Source of the DNA: 55-13 sp964501275
GTDB lineage: Bacteria; Armatimonadota; Fimbriimonadia; Fimbriimonadales; Fimbriimonadaceae
Length of the DNA stretch: 64,000 nucleotides
Reading direction: 5' to 3'
Assembly: GCA_964501275.1 (NCBI GenBank)
Contig: CAZCSP010000003.1
Span: forward strand, 127,933 to 191,932
A program made the position numbers and the translations under genes. The notes beneath the pieces are model-generated. The model was not told the DNA's origin and did not search any database. It saw nothing but the letters and a program-made list of their open reading frames with translations. Of the stretch, positions 43,587-51,524 are shown in pieces (position 1 is the stretch's first letter; every line of letters starts with the position of its first letter).

Positions 43587-43621
43587 AGGAGTATCTTATC
43601 CAGAAATGACGAAGACTTCAC

Positions 43622-43637
43622 TATGACAACCGTCATA
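43622..43637. promoter_or_regulatory. Predicted Crp/Fnr-type operator between mobA and the CMD-cytochrome operon
   Basis: TATGACAACCGTCATA, the closest to a perfect palindrome. Its centre is 43 bp from mobA and 48 bp from the CMD start. A TACAAT box follows at 43645-43650 and a weaker half-copy (ATGATAGTCGTCA) at about 43648-43660. Confidence 0.75.
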
Positions 43638-43677
43638 GACCGCTACAATGATAGTCGTCAGGATAAAGAACGGGACG

Positions 43678-44001
43678 ATGGGCAAACTACCGAAACGATA
43701 TGAGAAGTTTATGGAGACCTACCCGGCGGTGGGACAAGCCTACCGTGAGTTGGGGGACGCGGTGGCCGATGCGGGACCTCTCGACGCCAAGGTGCGGGCT
43801 CTGGTGAAGATCGGCATTGCCATCGGCTCCCGCCAAGAAGGCGCGACCCGAAGCCATGTGCGCAAAGCCCTGGAGGCGGGCTCGACGCCGGAAGAGATTC
43901 GCCACGCCATCCTGCAGGCAACCACCACCGTCGGATTTCCGAACATGATGGCGGGTCTGTCTTGGGCGGACGATATTCTGGAGGAGGCATCGCGTGGTTA
44001 A
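43678..44001 (+). CDS. Carboxymuconolactone-decarboxylase-family protein
   Basis: 107 residues from ATG 43678 (MGKLPKRYEKFMETYP). CMD/AhpD fold: ALVKIGIAIGSRQEGATRSHVRKALEAG with the conserved His and a following TPEEIRHAILQATTTVGFP. It lacks the CxxC pair of AhpD, so it is not a typical peroxidase. It overlaps the cytochrome gene by 8 bp and may be a redox or binding helper for it; function unknown. Confidence 0.82.
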   Translation: MGKLPKRYEKFMETYPAVGQAYRELGDAVADAGPLDAKVRALVKIGIAIGSRQEGATRSHVRKALEAGSTPEEIRHAILQATTTVGFPNMMAGLSWADDILEEASRG

Positions 44002-45025
44002 TCGTTCCAGTTCAAGAATCGCGTTTGCGGGTGGCCTGATCGCCGCCCTATTGGTCCTTGCCGGGATTTACTTCGGCTCGGGCAAGTTGGATCGGTTCGA
44101 CCGCCCATTGGCGGCCTACGCCGCCGCCACGGTGTTCGCCGCCTTTGCGATCTTCTATCGCTACTTGATGTGGATTCAGCGCCCGCCCACCTGGCGATAC
44201 TTCAAGGCGGGATGGAGACTCTTCCTGCAACCCAAGAAGCTGGTTCGCAACGTGGGCAAGTTCATCGTTCTGCTTTGGAACAACATCGTGGCCCAGAAGT
44301 TCATCGAGCGGCGAAGCCATAAGCGCTGGCTGGCCCACCTGTGCCTGGCCTGGGGCTGTCTGCTGGCGTTTGCCATCACTTTCCCGCTCAGTTGGGGCTG
44401 GGTGCAGTTTGGGATTGCCCCGAACGGCGTGGATTATGTGGTCGAGTTCATGGGGATGAAGCAGTTCAGCTTCCCGCCGGATAGCATCCTCGCGTTCCTC
44501 TTCTTCAACGGGCTCAACTTCAGCGCGGTGTTTGTGCTTGTGGGCGTGGGATTGGCGATGCATCGGCGCATTTTTGAAGCCGGAGCCCAGGCGGTCCAGT
44601 CTTTGGCAGGCGACCTGATCCCGCTGTTCCTGCTGTTCGCGGTTTCCGTGACTGGCCTGATGCTTACCGCCAGCTACCGGCTGATGGGAGGCTCGAACTT
44701 TGCGTTCCTGTCGCTACTCCATGCGTTCACCGTGGTCATTCTGTTGCTGTATATGCCGTTCGGTAAGTTCTTCCACGTCATCCAGCGCACTGCCCACCTA
44801 GGCGTGGCCTACTACAAGGAGGAAGCCGCCGCCGGTGAGCAGGCCATCTGCCTGCGCTCTGGCCTGCCCTATGAGTCGCAGATGCACCATGACGACCTGG
44901 TCGCGGTGATGAAGGAGATCGACATGGACTTTGGCGCTCACCAAGACCTGTCTCCTCAAGAGAAGCGCAAGCTCATCTCCCTGAACCAGGCGGCGGTGAT
45001 CGACGGGACTCCTTATGTCGGATAG
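43994..45025 (+). CDS. NarI/DsrM-like cytochrome b membrane subunit
   Basis: 343 residues starting at GTG with about seven hydrophobic helices. Four candidate haem ligands: His109 and His115 (RRSHKRWLAH) and His243 and His261 (LLHAFTVV...FGKFFHVIQ). The last pair is spaced 18 residues, as in NarI (187 and 205), and the PFGKFFH motif is the family signature. It should oxidise quinol and pass electrons to an Fe-S partner. C-terminal 70 residues are soluble. It sits in the operon CMD-cytochrome-cupin-modA-modB. Confidence 0.82.
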   Translation: MVNRSSSRIAFAGGLIAALLVLAGIYFGSGKLDRFDRPLAAYAAATVFAAFAIFYRYLMWIQRPPTWRYFKAGWRLFLQPKKLVRNVGKFIVLLWNNIVAQKFIERRSHKRWLAHLCLAWGCLLAFAITFPLSWGWVQFGIAPNGVDYVVEFMGMKQFSFPPDSILAFLFFNGLNFSAVFVLVGVGLAMHRRIFEAGAQAVQSLAGDLIPLFLLFAVSVTGLMLTASYRLMGGSNFAFLSLLHAFTVVILLLYMPFGKFFHVIQRTAHLGVAYYKEEAAAGEQAICLRSGLPYESQMHHDDLVAVMKEIDMDFGAHQDLSPQEKRKLISLNQAAVIDGTPYVG

Positions 45026-45389
45026 TCCCGTCAACCTTCTTGAACTGGCCCGCCAGGGCGGTGGCGGCCCGTTATGGGCGACGGAATCCGACGATCTGGA
45101 CTGCACCTTCGTCGCTTGGGGGAGTGGGCAGGGGGTTGTGGAGCATGTCAACGCGGAAGTCGATGTGGTGATGGTCGTTCTCTCCGGCAACGGGCGTGTC
45201 TTTCTTGACGGGCGATCGATGGACCTTGCGCCAGGCGCGGTCCTGATGATTCCCAAAGATGTATCCCGAGCTATCCAGGCTGGGGAAGGTGGCGTGGCCT
45301 ATCTCAATGTCCACAAACGACGCAAACGCTTGAACCTGGGCAATCCCGCCGACCGAATTCAAAACCAACTGAACTTACCAAGGAGCTAG
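45015..45389 (+). CDS. Cupin-domain protein
   Basis: 124-residue single-domain cupin: the two beta-barrel motifs EHVNAEVDVVMVVLSGNGRVFLDG and APGAVLMIPKDVSRAIQAG. The first motif has one His and no full HxH-E set, so metal binding may be weak. It overlaps the cytochrome gene by 11 bp. Role unknown. Confidence 0.78.
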   Translation: MSDSPVNLLELARQGGGGPLWATESDDLDCTFVAWGSGQGVVEHVNAEVDVVMVVLSGNGRVFLDGRSMDLAPGAVLMIPKDVSRAIQAGEGGVAYLNVHKRRKRLNLGNPADRIQNQLNLPRS

Positions 45390-45395
45390 ATATCC

Positions 45396-46148
45396 ATGAT
45401 TTCCACACTCGTCGCCTTTTTTGCCATAGCATCTGCCCCGCAAGCCGATTTGACCGTGCTGGCCGCGGCTTCCTTGAAAGCTCCGTTGAACGAAATCGCG
45501 CGGCAGTTCGAGGCGAAGCATCCCGACGTCCGAGTCCAAATCAGCTTCGCCGGTTCCCAGGAGTTGGCGACGCAGATCAACCTTGGCGCTCCCGCCGACG
45601 CCTTCTTCAGCGCGGATCGAGCGCAGATGGATGTGGTCGTGAAGTCGGGGAAGGTCGAGGGAAAGCAGGTTCGACCTTTCACCGCCAACCAACTGACCTT
45701 ACTGGTTTCCCAATCGGCGGCCTCTCGCATCAAAGGGCTGGCCGAACTTGGGCAGAGTGGCCTGAAGATTTGCATGGCGGGGGAGAAAGTTCCGGTGGGG
45801 GCCTATACCCGGGAGATGCTGAAAAAGGCGTCCGCCAAGCTGGGCAACCCGTGGCTGGTCCAACTCCAAGCCAATACCGTTTCGTTGGAAACCAACGTGT
45901 CGGCGGTGGTTTCGCGCGTCGAACTGGATGAAGTCGATGCGGGGTTCGTCTACCAAACCGATGCGATCCAGGCCAAAAAGTCGGTGTCCCGAGCCATCCC
46001 CAAGGAGTGGAATGTGAGGGCGCAATACTTCGTCGCCGTCCCCAAAGACTCCAAGTTGGCAACCTCCGCGAAGCAGTTTGTGAACCTGGTATTGGCGCGA
46101 GAAGGTCAGACCATCCTCGCAAAATATGGTTTTATGCCTCCCAAGTGA
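45396..46148 (+). CDS. modA: Molybdate ABC transporter, substrate-binding protein
   Basis: 250 residues with an N-terminal hydrophobic export signal (MISTLVAFFAIASAPQA), then the ModA core: LTVLAAASLKAPLNEIARQFE, SFAGSQELATQINLGAPAD and FSADRAQMD, residues that surround the oxyanion. It captures molybdate (or tungstate). An AAGGAG precedes the start. It overlaps modB by GTGA. Confidence 0.94.
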   Translation: MISTLVAFFAIASAPQADLTVLAAASLKAPLNEIARQFEAKHPDVRVQISFAGSQELATQINLGAPADAFFSADRAQMDVVVKSGKVEGKQVRPFTANQLTLLVSQSAASRIKGLAELGQSGLKICMAGEKVPVGAYTREMLKKASAKLGNPWLVQLQANTVSLETNVSAVVSRVELDEVDAGFVYQTDAIQAKKSVSRAIPKEWNVRAQYFVAVPKDSKLATSAKQFVNLVLAREGQTILAKYGFMPPK

Positions 46149-46930
46149 AGCGCCGCGAATCCACGTTTTGGGCATTGGCCGGACTCCCCGCCCTGTTACT
46201 GGTGCTGATTCCCCTGTTTGCCTTGGCGAATCGGGCTAGCGGTCCCACTCTGCGTACGGTTCTGGGTCAGCCTGAGACCCAGCAGGCGATTGTCCTGAGT
46301 CTTCGTACCACCGCCATTGCGATCCTGATCGTGGCAGTGATCGGCTTTCCGTTGGCCTACTACATTGCAGGCAGCCGCTCATGGTTTTCGCGGCTGGTCG
46401 ATACGATCTCCGACCTCCCGATCGTCCTCCCCCCGGCGGCGGCGGGGATTGCCTTGCTGGCGGCTTTTGGGCGGCAAGGCTGGCTTGGCGGGCCGCTGGA
46501 TCAGATGGGCATCCAGATCACGTTTACGTCTATCGCCGTGGTGATCGCCCAGGCATTCGTGGCTTTGCCGTACTTTGTGCGGAGCGTAGTCGAGGGGCTA
46601 CGCAAAGTCGATCCCGACACGCTCTCGGCGGGCGCGATGGATGGTGCCTCGCCGCTCCAGTTGGCTATACGGATATTCGTTCCCCAATGCAAGGGGGCGC
46701 TTCTGGCGGGGGTGCTTCTGGGATGGGCGCGAGCGGTTGGCGAATTTGGCGCGACCCTCATGTTCGCCGGAAACTTCGTAGGCCGAACCCAGACGATGCC
46801 TCTCGCGATCTATGCGGGTTTTGAAAGCGATCTGGACGTGGCCATATCCCTGTCGGTTGTGCTCCTTGTACTAGCGGTTGCAGTCTTGGTCGCGGCCAGG
46901 TTGATCGCGAGGCGGGAAGGGGATTCCTGA
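46145..46930 (+). CDS. modB: Molybdate ABC transporter permease
   Basis: 261 residues starting at GTG 46145 inside the modA stop (GTGA overlap). Six helices, with the EAA-like loop GAMDGASPLQLAIRIFVPQ and the conserved RAVGEFGATLMFAGN. A longer frame from 46007 merely reads through modA. No modC ATPase gene follows within the window; the next bases are a repeat. Confidence 0.92.
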   Translation: MKRRESTFWALAGLPALLLVLIPLFALANRASGPTLRTVLGQPETQQAIVLSLRTTAIAILIVAVIGFPLAYYIAGSRSWFSRLVDTISDLPIVLPPAAAGIALLAAFGRQGWLGGPLDQMGIQITFTSIAVVIAQAFVALPYFVRSVVEGLRKVDPDTLSAGAMDGASPLQLAIRIFVPQCKGALLAGVLLGWARAVGEFGATLMFAGNFVGRTQTMPLAIYAGFESDLDVAISLSVVLLVLAVAVLVAARLIARREGDS

Positions 46931-46940
46931 GAGGCTGGAT

Positions 46941-47050
46941 ACAAATTCAAGCTTGTAGTACGGCGTCATGGTGAGCGGAGCGGCCCGAGCGGTCTTGCTT
47001 GGCAGAGTGTTCTATGCCGCGAAGTCGAACCACCTCACCCGCCTGTAGAT
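46941..47050. repeat. MITE-like element, partial copy 2 (inverted)
   Basis: Bases 46941-47050 (starting ACAAATTCAAGCTTGTAG, through GGCGTCATGGTGAGC and CGCGAAGTCGAACCACCTCA) are the reverse complement of the right half of the element at 42501-42746, with scattered differences. It directly follows modB, where a modC gene would normally start. Confidence 0.7.
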
Positions 47051-47118
47051 TGAGAATGGCTTGTTTTTTGAACCACAGATGACCGCAGATACACACAGAT
47101 AGGTATGCGATTCCAAAC

Positions 47119-47164
47119 TCCCAAGACCAGGATGGTCTTGGGACCCATTGCCTGGAAGGCAATG
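47119..47164. terminator. Tandem hairpins after the Fe-S/Rieske operon
   Basis: TCCCAAGACCA (47119-47129) pairs with TGGTCTTGGGA around 3 bases; a second hairpin CATTGCC/GGCAATG is at 47146-47164. They lie just beyond the end of the minus-strand gene at 47173. An ACCACAGATGA repeat is at about 47071. Confidence 0.5.
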
Positions 47165-47172
47165 CCACGCCT

Positions 47173-47406
47173 CTATCCGCTCTTTTCCATGTGGACGATG
47201 CCTCGCAGCATCCAGATATTGATGCCCAAGATCACCAAGCTGGCGATGGCGGCGGGGATGGCCATCTTCAGGTCGCCCGCCAGCATATTCTCCAGCACAG
47301 ACACGAACAGCCACAACTGGATCAAAACCAGGACAAGGTTGAACAACAGCAGGGACACGAAGACGACCGACTTCTGGCGGTGTCGAAACTCTTCGGAGGT
47401 CTTCAT
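47173..47406 (-). CDS. Small membrane protein of the Fe-S/Rieske operon
   Basis: About 77 residues from ATG 47406 (MKTSEEFRHRQKSVVFVS). Two hydrophobic helices (VFVSLLLFNLVLVLIQLWLFVSV and MAIPAAIASLVILGINIWML). It overlaps the Rieske gene as ATGA. Probably a membrane anchor or assembly partner; no family recognised. Confidence 0.7.
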   Translation of the reverse strand: MKTSEEFRHRQKSVVFVSLLLFNLVLVLIQLWLFVSVLENMLAGDLKMAIPAAIASLVILGINIWMLRGIVHMEKSG

Positions 47407-47900
47407 ACGCCCTCCTCGCCATGCTTCACGCCCGTCGCCCAAATATCCTCTCCCCGCACTTCCACCTTAACCTGAGGAAGCGGATGGGGAGGTGGGCCTT
47501 GAAGGACACGTCCATCCTCGATCGAGAAAGCGCCGTTGTGGCAGGGGCAGAACAGGCGGTTGTGCTCGGCCTGATAATCAACTGGGCAGGACAGGTGGGT
47601 GCATCGGCGGGAATAGGCGACGTACTCTCCGTCCGGCTTCTGCACCAGAAGGCACAGGTCGCTGGGTCGGGGATAGCTGAAGGCGAGGGCTTTCCCCGGT
47701 TGCAGGTCGCCGATCTTGGCCACCGCAGCCGGTTCAAAATGAATTTCACCCTTGGGCAGCTTGGCCCAGGCGGCCATGGCAACCGATCCCACGGCCAAGC
47801 CTCCGCTGGCCAGGGTCATGAATTTGAAGAACTCTCGCCGACTGACGTAGTGGTCCTCTTCCCAGTCGATCGGAAAGTCGCGTTTTATTTGAGCATCCAT
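47403..47900 (-). CDS. Tat-exported Rieske [2Fe-2S] protein
   Basis: 165 residues. An N-terminal twin-arginine motif SRREFFKFM (Arg21-Arg22) and a hydrophobic anchor (LASGGLAVGSVAMAAW) send it across or anchor it to the outer face of the inner membrane. Cluster ligands are Cys100 and His102 (CTH) and Cys118 and His121 (CPCH); Cys105 and Cys120 form the disulfide typical of quinol-oxidising bc-type Rieske proteins, implying a high-potential cluster. It overlaps the Fe-S gene (TAATG). Confidence 0.92.
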   Translation of the reverse strand: MDAQIKRDFPIDWEEDHYVSRREFFKFMTLASGGLAVGSVAMAAWAKLPKGEIHFEPAAVAKIGDLQPGKALAFSYPRPSDLCLLVQKPDGEYVAYSRRCTHLSCPVDYQAEHNRLFCPCHNGAFSIEDGRVLQGPPPHPLPQVKVEVRGEDIWATGVKHGEEGV

Positions 47901-48499
47901 TAGCGGGTCCTTGCCTTTTGCAGTAGGTCGGTTTTGCGGATCATCACGTCGGGCTTCACCTCCATGCGCTTCGTCCCGTGCGGCATCATGAGGTTGACCT
48001 TGGTGCGGATCGTTCGGTTTCCGAAGATAAACTCGTTGATCGGCGTCCCACTCCTACTCTCCGCAATCTCCTCGGGAGTGCCGTACATCAGAGCCTGGGA
48101 TGGGCAGACGGTGGCACACATCGGCTTCTTGCCAACCGAGGTGCGGTCGTAGCACATATCGCACTTCATCATCTGGTCGATCTGTGGCAGATACTTGGGA
48201 ACCCCGAATGGGCAGGCGAAAACGCAGTTCGAGCAGCCGATGCATCGGGGTTTGAGCGAGCTTTGAACCACCCCATCCGCAGTTCGTTTGATGGCGTCCG
48301 CCGGGCAGACGGCTGCACAGGCCGGTTCGTCGCAGTGCATACAGATGATCGGCGTCGTCTGCACGGTATCCCCCCGCTCGATGGTCTCCAGGTGGATCAT
48401 CGAGATTCCCGCGTGGGTATCGCACTCCGCGCAGGCCGCCACGCAGGCGTTGCAGCCGATGCAGCGGCTTGGGTCGATGTAAAACTGCCTCTCGCTCAC
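47900..48499 (-). CDS. 4x[4Fe-4S] ferredoxin-like electron-transfer subunit (DmsB/NarH type)
   Basis: About 199 residues from GTG 48499, which has GCGGAGG just upstream (the frame extends to 48547 without such support). Four Cys clusters: CIGCNACVAAC, CMHCDEPACAAVCP, CIGCSNCVFACPFG and CDMCYDRTSVGKKPMCATVCP, the pattern of the Fe-S subunit in molybdoenzyme complexes. No export signal, so it faces the cytoplasm, able to contact the cytoplasmic nitrate reductase. First gene of the minus-strand operon. Confidence 0.9.
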   Translation of the reverse strand: MSERQFYIDPSRCIGCNACVAACAECDTHAGISMIHLETIERGDTVQTTPIICMHCDEPACAAVCPADAIKRTADGVVQSSLKPRCIGCSNCVFACPFGVPKYLPQIDQMMKCDMCYDRTSVGKKPMCATVCPSQALMYGTPEEIAESRSGTPINEFIFGNRTIRTKVNLMMPHGTKRMEVKPDVMIRKTDLLQKARTR

Positions 48500-48561
48500 T
48501 TTGTCCTCCGCAGACCTACGCCAACCACAGTTGGAGTATCTGCCCAAATCCTTTTGTATGT

Positions 48562-48577
48562 TATGACGACCATCATA
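48562..48577. promoter_or_regulatory. Predicted Crp/Fnr-type operator between Fe-S operon and nitronate monooxygenase
   Basis: TATGACGACCATCATA. Its centre is 44.5 bp from the + strand GTG at 48614 and about 70 bp from the - strand GTG at 48499. It matches the island consensus. Confidence 0.75.
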
Positions 48578-48613
48578 CTATTGACAAGCCAGCCATGCGC
48601 AGAATGAAGGCAA

Positions 48614-50041
48614 GTGGAATATCCAAAGATCATTCAGGGCGGGATGGGAGTCGCCGTCTCGTCTTGGCCGCTCGCATCCGCCGTCGCGAAAAGGGGACAG
48701 CTCGGCGTGGTTTCGGGCACTGCCCTGGATACCGTTCTGGTTCGCAAGCTCCAGTTGGGCGATATTGGCGGGCACCTGCGGGAGGCGTTGGCGGCGTTTC
48801 CCATCCGGGAGATGGCGGACCGTATCAAGGCCCGCTACTTTGTGGAAGGAGGCAAGTCGCCCTCCGCGCCCTTCAAATCCAAACCGATTCTCTCAATCCG
48901 CCCGACCCGCGCCCTGCTGGAACTGATCGTCGTCGCCAACTTCGTCGAGGTCTACCTGGCGAAGCGCGGACACAACGGCCCGGTCGGGATCAACCTTCTG
49001 GAGAAAATCCAAATCCCCACCCTGCCTTCGCTCTTTGGCGCGATGCTGGCGAAGGTGGACTACGTCCTGATGGGCGCGGGTATTCCCCGGGCGATTCCTG
49101 CCGCGCTAGATGGATTATCTGAGATGAACCCGGTGGAGTTGAAGTTGGATGTCGCCGGAGCCGAGCTCAGCGAAGAGTTTGTCTCCCAATTCGATCCCCA
49201 GGATTTCATGGGCTCCAATCAGAAGGAGCTTCGCCGACCCGACTTCCTCGCCATCGTCTCCTCCTCGACCTTAGCCTCGACCTTGGCCCGAAAGTGTACG
49301 GGCAAGGTGAACGGCTTCGTCGTCGAAGGCAAAACCGCTGGGGGCCACAACGCCCCGCCTCGCGGACAGATGGTCTTAACCGATAACGGGGAACCCGTCT
49401 ATGGCCCCCGCGACGACGCCGACCTCGCCCAGATTCGGGAATTGGGGCTGCCCTTCTGGTTGGCGGGGTCCTTTGGCAATGGCCAGAAGCTTCAGGAGGC
49501 GCTCCAATCGGGCGCCAACGGCATTCAGGTTGGAACGGCGTTCGCTTTTTGCGACGAGTCCGGGATGGACGCGGCTATCAAGCGTCGCACCATCCAGCAG
49601 AGTGTCGAGCATCGCTGTCGCGTCTTTACCGATCCCCTGGCCTCTCCCACTGGCTTTCCCTTCAAAGTCCTCGACGTGGAAGGGACGCTCTCCGACGACG
49701 AGATTTATCAGGAGCGAACGCGGATTTGCGATCTCGGCTACCTGCGGGAGCTCTATCGAAAAGAGGACGGCTCAGTGGGCTACCGATGCGCCGGAGAGCC
49801 GGTGGAAGACTATGTAGCAAAAGGGGGCGACATCGCCAACACCGTCGGCCGCAAGTGCCTGTGCAATGCGCTGATCGCCACCGTTGGGATGGGCCAGATT
49901 CGCCAAGGCCAAGCTGAGCCCGCAATCGTCACTTCGGGCGACGACGTCCAGAACATCGCCCAGTTCCTCCGTCCGGGAGCAGACAGCTACACAGCCGCCG
50001 AGGTCATCGACTGCCTTCTTGATTCAGAAACAAAGGAGTGA
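48614..50041 (+). CDS. Nitronate monooxygenase-family flavoprotein
   Basis: 475 residues from GTG 48614 (MEYPKIIQGGMGVAVSSW). TIM-barrel FMN enzyme: QGGMGVAVS loop at the start, KTAGGHNAPPRG with the candidate catalytic His, and GANGIQVGTAFAFCDESG near the FMN phosphate. It is longer than plain 2-nitropropane dioxygenases (about 330-370). It oxidises alkyl nitronates, detoxifying nitro compounds, which fits nitrate metabolism. The hemerythrin gene follows after 2 bp. Confidence 0.85.
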   Translation: MEYPKIIQGGMGVAVSSWPLASAVAKRGQLGVVSGTALDTVLVRKLQLGDIGGHLREALAAFPIREMADRIKARYFVEGGKSPSAPFKSKPILSIRPTRALLELIVVANFVEVYLAKRGHNGPVGINLLEKIQIPTLPSLFGAMLAKVDYVLMGAGIPRAIPAALDGLSEMNPVELKLDVAGAELSEEFVSQFDPQDFMGSNQKELRRPDFLAIVSSSTLASTLARKCTGKVNGFVVEGKTAGGHNAPPRGQMVLTDNGEPVYGPRDDADLAQIRELGLPFWLAGSFGNGQKLQEALQSGANGIQVGTAFAFCDESGMDAAIKRRTIQQSVEHRCRVFTDPLASPTGFPFKVLDVEGTLSDDEIYQERTRICDLGYLRELYRKEDGSVGYRCAGEPVEDYVAKGGDIANTVGRKCLCNALIATVGMGQIRQGQAEPAIVTSGDDVQNIAQFLRPGADSYTAAEVIDCLLDSETKE

Positions 50042-50043
50042 GC

Positions 50044-50508
50044 ATGAAACGCCACAAAGCACTGGAACCGTTCTCCCGAGATCACTACGGCGGTCTCGTG
50101 GTCGCTCGCCATCTCAAAGAGAAGCCGGGGCCAGGGGCCATCGCCGAGCTGATGCAGGTCTGGAACTCGGAGATGGAGGATCACTTTTGGGAAGAGGAGC
50201 TTACGCTCGGCCCCTTGGCCCCGCCCGGGATGGGGGAGAGGCTCGTGCGCGAACACGACGCGATCCGCGCCCTGGTCCTCGCCGCCGAAGCCCAAAGCCT
50301 TCCGGAAAAGGACGCCGTGAGGCTGGGCGAGATGATCCATGACCATATCCGCTGGGAGGAGCGAGAGCTGTTTCCGGTGTTGGAACAGGACGAACGCATT
50401 GAAGAGATCGAGCCTGCCGCCGACGCAATGGAGCTTCGACGGCAGGACTCTGGCCTCTACCCACGGCGGGCAGAACTGGTTCAAAGACGCAAGCAGTCTG
50501 ACAACTAG
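50044..50508 (+). CDS. Hemerythrin-like HHE-domain protein
   Basis: 154 residues from ATG 50044, with AAGGAG in place. Candidate di-iron ligands: His14 (RDHYGG), His47 and Glu51 (DHFWEEE), His71 (REHDAIR), His99, His101 and Glu105 (HDHIRWEERELF). Hemerythrin-like proteins bind O2 or NO, sense iron or repair Fe-S clusters. Placement in the nitrate island points to NO handling. Confidence 0.87.
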   Translation: MKRHKALEPFSRDHYGGLVVARHLKEKPGPGAIAELMQVWNSEMEDHFWEEELTLGPLAPPGMGERLVREHDAIRALVLAAEAQSLPEKDAVRLGEMIHDHIRWEERELFPVLEQDERIEEIEPAADAMELRRQDSGLYPRRAELVQRRKQSDN

Positions 50509-50526
50509 CGGATAATCAAGATATCT

Positions 50527-51522
50527 ATGCCTACCGTGCGCCCGCCTCTGGTCGACCGATTTGGACGGCGGCACAACTATCTGAGAATCTCGGTGACGGA
50601 TCGGTGCAATTTCCGGTGCGCCTACTGCATGCCGCACGAGGAGATGGAGTGGACTCCACGCAGCGAGATTCTCAGCTACGAGGAGATCGAGCGGTTGGCC
50701 CGCCTGTTCGCCGAGATGGGGGTGGATAAGGTTCGCTTGACGGGCGGCGAGCCGACGACCCGGAAGGGGTTGGTCGATCTGGTCGCGAAACTCAGGCGCA
50801 TCGAAGGCGTGGGGCCTCTCCTCATGACGACCAACGGCGACGCGATGGGTTCGATGGCCAGTCTGTTCCGAGAGGCGGGGATCACCGGCGTCAATATCAG
50901 CCTGGACACGCTCGACCCTGGACGGTTTTTCGATATCACTCACCGCAATCGCCTGGACCGCGTGTTGGCGGGGATCGAGGCTTCCTTGGCCGCCGGTTTC
51001 GACTCGGTGAAGATCAATGTCGTCGTGATGGCTGGGGTGAACGACGACGAGCTTTGCGACTTCCTCGACCGCTTCTGGGATTGCCCGGTGGAAGTACGCT
51101 ATATCGAGTTCATGCCATTCCTCTCCAACGGTTGGCAAAAGGGGAAGATGCTGCCCTATGCCGAAATCCGCAAACGCATCGAGGCCAAGCACCGCCTGAC
51201 GCCCATCGCGACGGAGAAGTCGGCGGTGGCGAAGGAGTTTGCGGTTGAGGGCGCGAGGGTTCGGGTAGGGTTCATCACTTCTATGACCGACGACTTCTGC
51301 GGGGGATGCAACCGAATCCGGCTGACCGCCGACGGGCGGCTGAAAGTCTGCCTCTTCGCCAAGACCGGGCCCAGCTTGCGCGACGCCATGCGTGCCGGGG
51401 CGACCGACGATAATCTGGCGGAAACCATTCGACATGCCCTGGATGGCAAGTGGGCGGGCCATCCTCCGATGAACCAACTCATCCAGACCAACGACCGCCC
51501 CATGATCTCGATAGGAGGCTGA
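50527..51522 (+). CDS. moaA: GTP 3',8-cyclase (molybdenum cofactor synthesis)
   Basis: Radical-SAM enzyme opening Moco synthesis. 331 residues. The [4Fe-4S]-SAM site is Cys27, Cys31, Cys34 (CNFRCAYC); the C-terminal second cluster is in CGGCNRIRLTADGRLKVC; the protein ends in Gly-Gly (MISIGG), required for activity in this family. The next gene follows after 2 bp. Confidence 0.96.
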   Translation: MPTVRPPLVDRFGRRHNYLRISVTDRCNFRCAYCMPHEEMEWTPRSEILSYEEIERLARLFAEMGVDKVRLTGGEPTTRKGLVDLVAKLRRIEGVGPLLMTTNGDAMGSMASLFREAGITGVNISLDTLDPGRFFDITHRNRLDRVLAGIEASLAAGFDSVKINVVVMAGVNDDELCDFLDRFWDCPVEVRYIEFMPFLSNGWQKGKMLPYAEIRKRIEAKHRLTPIATEKSAVAKEFAVEGARVRVGFITSMTDDFCGGCNRIRLTADGRLKVCLFAKTGPSLRDAMRAGATDDNLAETIRHALDGKWAGHPPMNQLIQTNDRPMISIGG

Positions 51523-51524
51523 CC

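Noticed and set aside
46007..46144. Upstream extension of modB
   Set aside because: It lies inside modA in another frame; the GTGA overlap start at 46145 is the family-consistent start.
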